Shown here: positions 32,697 to 35,215 of the stretch, piece by piece
Layout of the letters: the number at the start of each line of letters is the position of its first letter
How positions within the stretch are numbered: position 1 is the first letter of the stretch
NCBI GenBank assembly: GCA_035291545.1
Contig: DATDRW010000043.1
Location: 1 to 35,215, forward strand
Direction: 5' to 3'
From: UBA11373 sp035291545
Lineage (GTDB): Bacteria > Actinomycetota > Acidimicrobiia > Spongiisociales > UBA11373
DNA: 35,215 nt
Made by a program: the position numbers and the translations under genes
The notes under the pieces: generated by a model
What the model saw: the letters and a program-made list of their open reading frames with translations, nothing else
Databases searched by the model: none
What the model was told of the DNA's origin: nothing

Positions 32697-33704
32697 TCAC
32701 CCCGGACCGGGGTACACCCGGGATCCGTCGACCCGGATGGACCCGGCCAACTCGGCGCGACCCAGCCACGCCAGCAGGGCGACACCCCCAAGACCGATCA
32801 GCGCCCCAAGGTCCTCCAGCGAAACACCGGATGGGGGAATCGCCACCCGACCGCTGCCGGCTCGCGGGAGGGCCGGTCCGAGCACCAGCGAGAGCGCCTC
32901 GACGAGGTCATCCGGTCCGAGCACCGGGATCGCCCCGTCCCGGATGAGGAGATTGCAGCCGATCGACGACTCGCGGTCGACGTCACCCGGTACCGCGAAC
33001 ACCTCGCGTCCCTGCTCCGCCGCCCTGGCTGCGGTGACGAGCGCCCCGCCGGTGGTACCCGCCTCGACGACCACCACCGCCCGGCTCAGTCCCGAGATGA
33101 TCCGGTTGCGCGGGGGAAACCTCCACCCGTGCGGAGCCGTTCCCGGGGGGTACTCGGTCACGATCGCACCGCTGCGACCGAGCCCCGCGATGAGCCCGGC
33201 ATGCTCCCGGGGATACACGACGTCGGACCCGCAACCGAGCACACCGACGCCGATCCCGCCTGCCTCGAGCGTGCCCCGGTGCGCCTCGCCGTCGATGCCG
33301 CGGGCGAGTCCCGAGCACAGCGCCCAACCGGCGGCGGCGATCGCCCGTCCGAACGCGCGCGCCAATCCCCGGCCGTAGGCGGTGCTGCGCCGGGTGCCCA
33401 CCACGGCGACCGACGGCACGACCGGCAGGGTTCCGCGGACGAAGAGCATGTCGGGTGGGTCGGCAATCGCCGCCAGAGCCGCCGGGTAGTCGGGGTCTCC
33501 GAGAAACACGGGATGCACCCCGCACCCCTGCAGAGCGGCGGTTCGCTCCCGTGCCGACGTCACCATCCCCGGGTCGATTCCCTCGACACGCCCGCGGCGC
33601 ACCGCGGCGATGAGCCCGCGGGGACCGCCGTGGCGGGCGCACAGGTCGCGCCTGCGGTCGGGGTGCAGACCGAGAAACGCCACGGCGAGACGGTCCGGCT
33701 TCAC
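32697..33704 (-). CDS. dprA: DNA-processing protein DprA
   Basis: DprA binds incoming single-stranded DNA and loads RecA in natural transformation. The 335-aa protein has the Rossmann-like core with VAVVGTRRSTAYGRGLARAF, ALCSGLARGIDGEAHRGTLE, GVLGCGSDVVYPREHAGL, PRNRIISGLSRAVVVVEAG and FAVPGDVDRESSIGCNLLIRDGA in pieces across the domain, an N-terminal SAM-like segment, and a C-terminal winged-helix (GVSLEDLGALIGLGGVALL). GTG 33704 overlaps the comM stop by 4 nt (GTGA). Confidence 0.95.
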   Translation of the reverse strand: MKPDRLAVAFLGLHPDRRRDLCARHGGPRGLIAAVRRGRVEGIDPGMVTSARERTAALQGCGVHPVFLGDPDYPAALAAIADPPDMLFVRGTLPVVPSVAVVGTRRSTAYGRGLARAFGRAIAAAGWALCSGLARGIDGEAHRGTLEAGGIGVGVLGCGSDVVYPREHAGLIAGLGRSGAIVTEYPPGTAPHGWRFPPRNRIISGLSRAVVVVEAGTTGGALVTAARAAEQGREVFAVPGDVDRESSIGCNLLIRDGAIPVLGPDDLVEALSLVLGPALPRAGSGRVAIPPSGVSLEDLGALIGLGGVALLAWLGRAELAGSIRVDGSRVYPGPG

Positions 33705-35170
33705 ATCACCGATCGCAGCGACAACGCCTCCGCGACGTGGTCTCCGGTCACCCGATCGCTCCCGCCGAGATCGGCGATGGTGCGCGCCACCCTCCGCACC
33801 CGGTCCCAGCCCCGCCCGGTGAGCCCCCACCGGTCGACGGCGGCGGCGAGCAGTGACCCGGCCTCGGCGTCCCAATCCATCGCGTCGAGCCGGTCGCGCT
33901 GCAACTCCCGGTTCACACACCCGCGCTCTCGCTGTGCCTCCCGGGCACGCACCACCCGGGACCGGACTGCCGCCGACGGCTCGCCGCCGGAGGCGAGCAA
34001 CTCGGTCCCGTTGAGGCGCCCTACCGGCACCCGCAGGTCGAATCGGTCGAGGAGCGGACCGGAGAGCCGCGCCCGGTAGCGCTCCACCGCCCCGGGGTTG
34101 CAGCGACAGGCGGTGCGGGGATCGCCGAGATTCCCGCACGGGCACGGGTTGGTGGCGGCGACCACCTGGGCACGGCACGGGAACACCACGGACATCCCCT
34201 TGCGAGCCACGTGGACCCTCCCCTCCTCGACCGGCTGGCGGAGCATGTCGAGGAGGTGCTGGGGGAATTCGGCGAGTTCGTCGAGGAAGAGCACCCCCCG
34301 GTCGGCGAGGGTCAACTCCCCCGGAACCGGGACGCCCGAACCACCCCCGAGGATGGCGGCGGGGGTGGCGCTGTGGTGCGGGCTACGGAACGGGGGTCGG
34401 TGGCTCACCGGGACCGGTCGGCCGGCCGCGGCGTGTGCCTGCGCCACCTCCAGTGCCTCGGACGGGGTGAGGTCGGGAAGCACCCCGGGAAGGGCGCGGG
34501 CGAGCATCGTCTTGCCCGCCCCCGGCGGCCCCACGAGAAGCAGGTGATGCCCCCCGGCCGCAGCCACCTCGAGGGCGCGCCGTCCCACCGTCTGACCGCG
34601 CACCGATCCCAGGTCGACAAACGGGGAATCGCTCAATTCGGCCGGCGGAACCACCGGCCTGCCCTCCGCAGCGCCGGTGGCGACGGCCACCGCCTCGGCG
34701 AGGGTGGCTACGCCGCGCACGTCCGCACCCGACAGCGCCGCCTCACCCGAGCCGTCGGCGCCGACCAGACAGCGTTCCCCGCGCCGCCGCGCCACCAGTC
34801 CGGCGGCAAGACCTCCGCGGGCGGGACGCACCGCCCCGTCCAGCGCCAGTTCGCCCAGCGCCACGACCCGTGAAGCCTGCGGGGAGATGTCTCCGGCCGC
34901 CACGAGCACACCGAGCGCGATCGGAAGGTCGTAGGCCGAACCCACCTTGGGGAGGTCGGCCGGGGCGAGGTTGACGGTCACGTGCCGGCCGGGGAAGCGG
35001 TGACCCGAGGCCGAGATCGCCGAGCGAACCCGCTCCCGGGCCTCCCGAACGGATGCGTCGGGGAGTCCGACGACGGAGAAGATCCCCTTCCCGCCGGAGA
35101 CGTGGATCTCGACCCGCACCGGCCGCGGTTCGACTCCCACGAGCGCAGCCGAGGTGACCGCGGCGAACAT
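33701..35170 (-). CDS. comM: ComM/YifB-type magnesium-chelatase-like AAA+ ATPase
   Basis: ComM is a hexameric helicase that promotes branch migration during integration of transforming DNA in Gram-negative species; actinobacterial YifB is its homologue. The 489-aa protein has the Lon-like N-terminal domain (FSVVGLPDASVREARERVRSA), Walker A GPPGAGKT (about residue 210), Walker B GVLFLDELAEF, a four-Cys segment in NPCPCGNLGDP and CRCNPG, and the C-terminal Mg-chelatase domain (GLTGRGWDRVRRVARTIADL). I chose ATG 35170, giving MFAAVTSAALVGVE, the family N-terminus; a GTG at 35179 is possible. It is coupled to dprA by a 4-nt overlap. Confidence 0.93.
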   Translation of the reverse strand: MFAAVTSAALVGVEPRPVRVEIHVSGGKGIFSVVGLPDASVREARERVRSAISASGHRFPGRHVTVNLAPADLPKVGSAYDLPIALGVLVAAGDISPQASRVVALGELALDGAVRPARGGLAAGLVARRRGERCLVGADGSGEAALSGADVRGVATLAEAVAVATGAAEGRPVVPPAELSDSPFVDLGSVRGQTVGRRALEVAAAGGHHLLLVGPPGAGKTMLARALPGVLPDLTPSEALEVAQAHAAAGRPVPVSHRPPFRSPHHSATPAAILGGGSGVPVPGELTLADRGVLFLDELAEFPQHLLDMLRQPVEEGRVHVARKGMSVVFPCRAQVVAATNPCPCGNLGDPRTACRCNPGAVERYRARLSGPLLDRFDLRVPVGRLNGTELLASGGEPSAAVRSRVVRAREAQRERGCVNRELQRDRLDAMDWDAEAGSLLAAAVDRWGLTGRGWDRVRRVARTIADLGGSDRVTGDHVAEALSLRSVM

Positions 35171-35215
35171 GGCGGTCACCGTATGGGGAGGTGGACCCCG
35201 CGCCTAGACCCCCGT

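Noticed and set aside
32697..34178. Longer DprA starting at 34178
   Set aside because: The extra 158 residues overlap comM in another frame and have no DprA similarity; GTG 33704 gives the standard coupling and N-terminus.
35204..35215. Tail of an upstream gene (a yraN-like gene often precedes comM), with a TAG at 35206-35204
   Set aside because: Only three codons are visible before the stop, so no gene can be supported.

Overview
The window is a high-GC stretch of a bacterial chromosome. Every gene I can support lies on the minus strand, so transcription runs from high to low coordinates. The gene orders comM-dprA ... xerC-whiG-rpsB-tsf-pyrH-frr-cdsA-dxr-rseP-ispG-proS and rimP-nusA-infB-rbfA-truB-ribF-rpsO-pnp, the GTG/TTG starts, the WhiG-type sigma factor and a mycobacterial-type SOS box all point to Actinomycetota. 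A deep-branching class such as Acidimicrobiia is my guess, not something the sequence proves.

In transcription order: (1) 35170-32697 carries comM/yifB and dprA, both tied to handling of incoming single-stranded DNA. (2) 32640-24085 carries a LuxR-type regulator with a receiver domain lacking the phosphoacceptor Asp, then a compact tad/flp pilus operon: flp, tadE, tadG-like, cpaB/rcpC, cpaE/tadZ, cpaF/tadA, a tadB fused to a von Willebrand A domain, and tadC. No prepilin peptidase is present. (3) 24009-20117 is xerC, whiG and the translation/nucleotide block rpsB-tsf-pyrH. (4) 20103-13540 is frr, a cdsA with a 569-residue disordered N-terminal extension, and the MEP-isoprenoid genes dxr and ispG around rseP. 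(5) 13478-11754 is proS. (6) 11590-4429 is rimP-nusA-infB-ylxP-rbfA-nrnA-truB-ribF, entered through an intrinsic terminator placed 15 nt before rimP. (7) 4373-277 is a secreted alpha/beta-hydrolase-like protein, rpsO and pnp. (8) The left edge holds the start of an SOS-controlled gene with a perfect LexA box and a P-loop-like motif lacking its lysine.

Three things stand out. First, the Flp pilus operon sits directly beside comM-dprA, where related genomes usually run dprA to xerC/whiG, which suggests a Flp-pilus DNA-uptake locus. Second, several intergenic gaps carry degenerate tandem arrays with a strict 7-nt period, placed directly after stop codons. They are arranged as inverted arms that pair as RNA hairpins on the sense strand, using G-U wobbles. 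Third, several proteins depart from their families: RibF with a decayed kinase domain, CdsA with a giant extension, TadB with a VWA domain, and two pseudo-receivers.

There are no tRNA or rRNA genes, CRISPR arrays, insertion sequences or phage genes that I can see.
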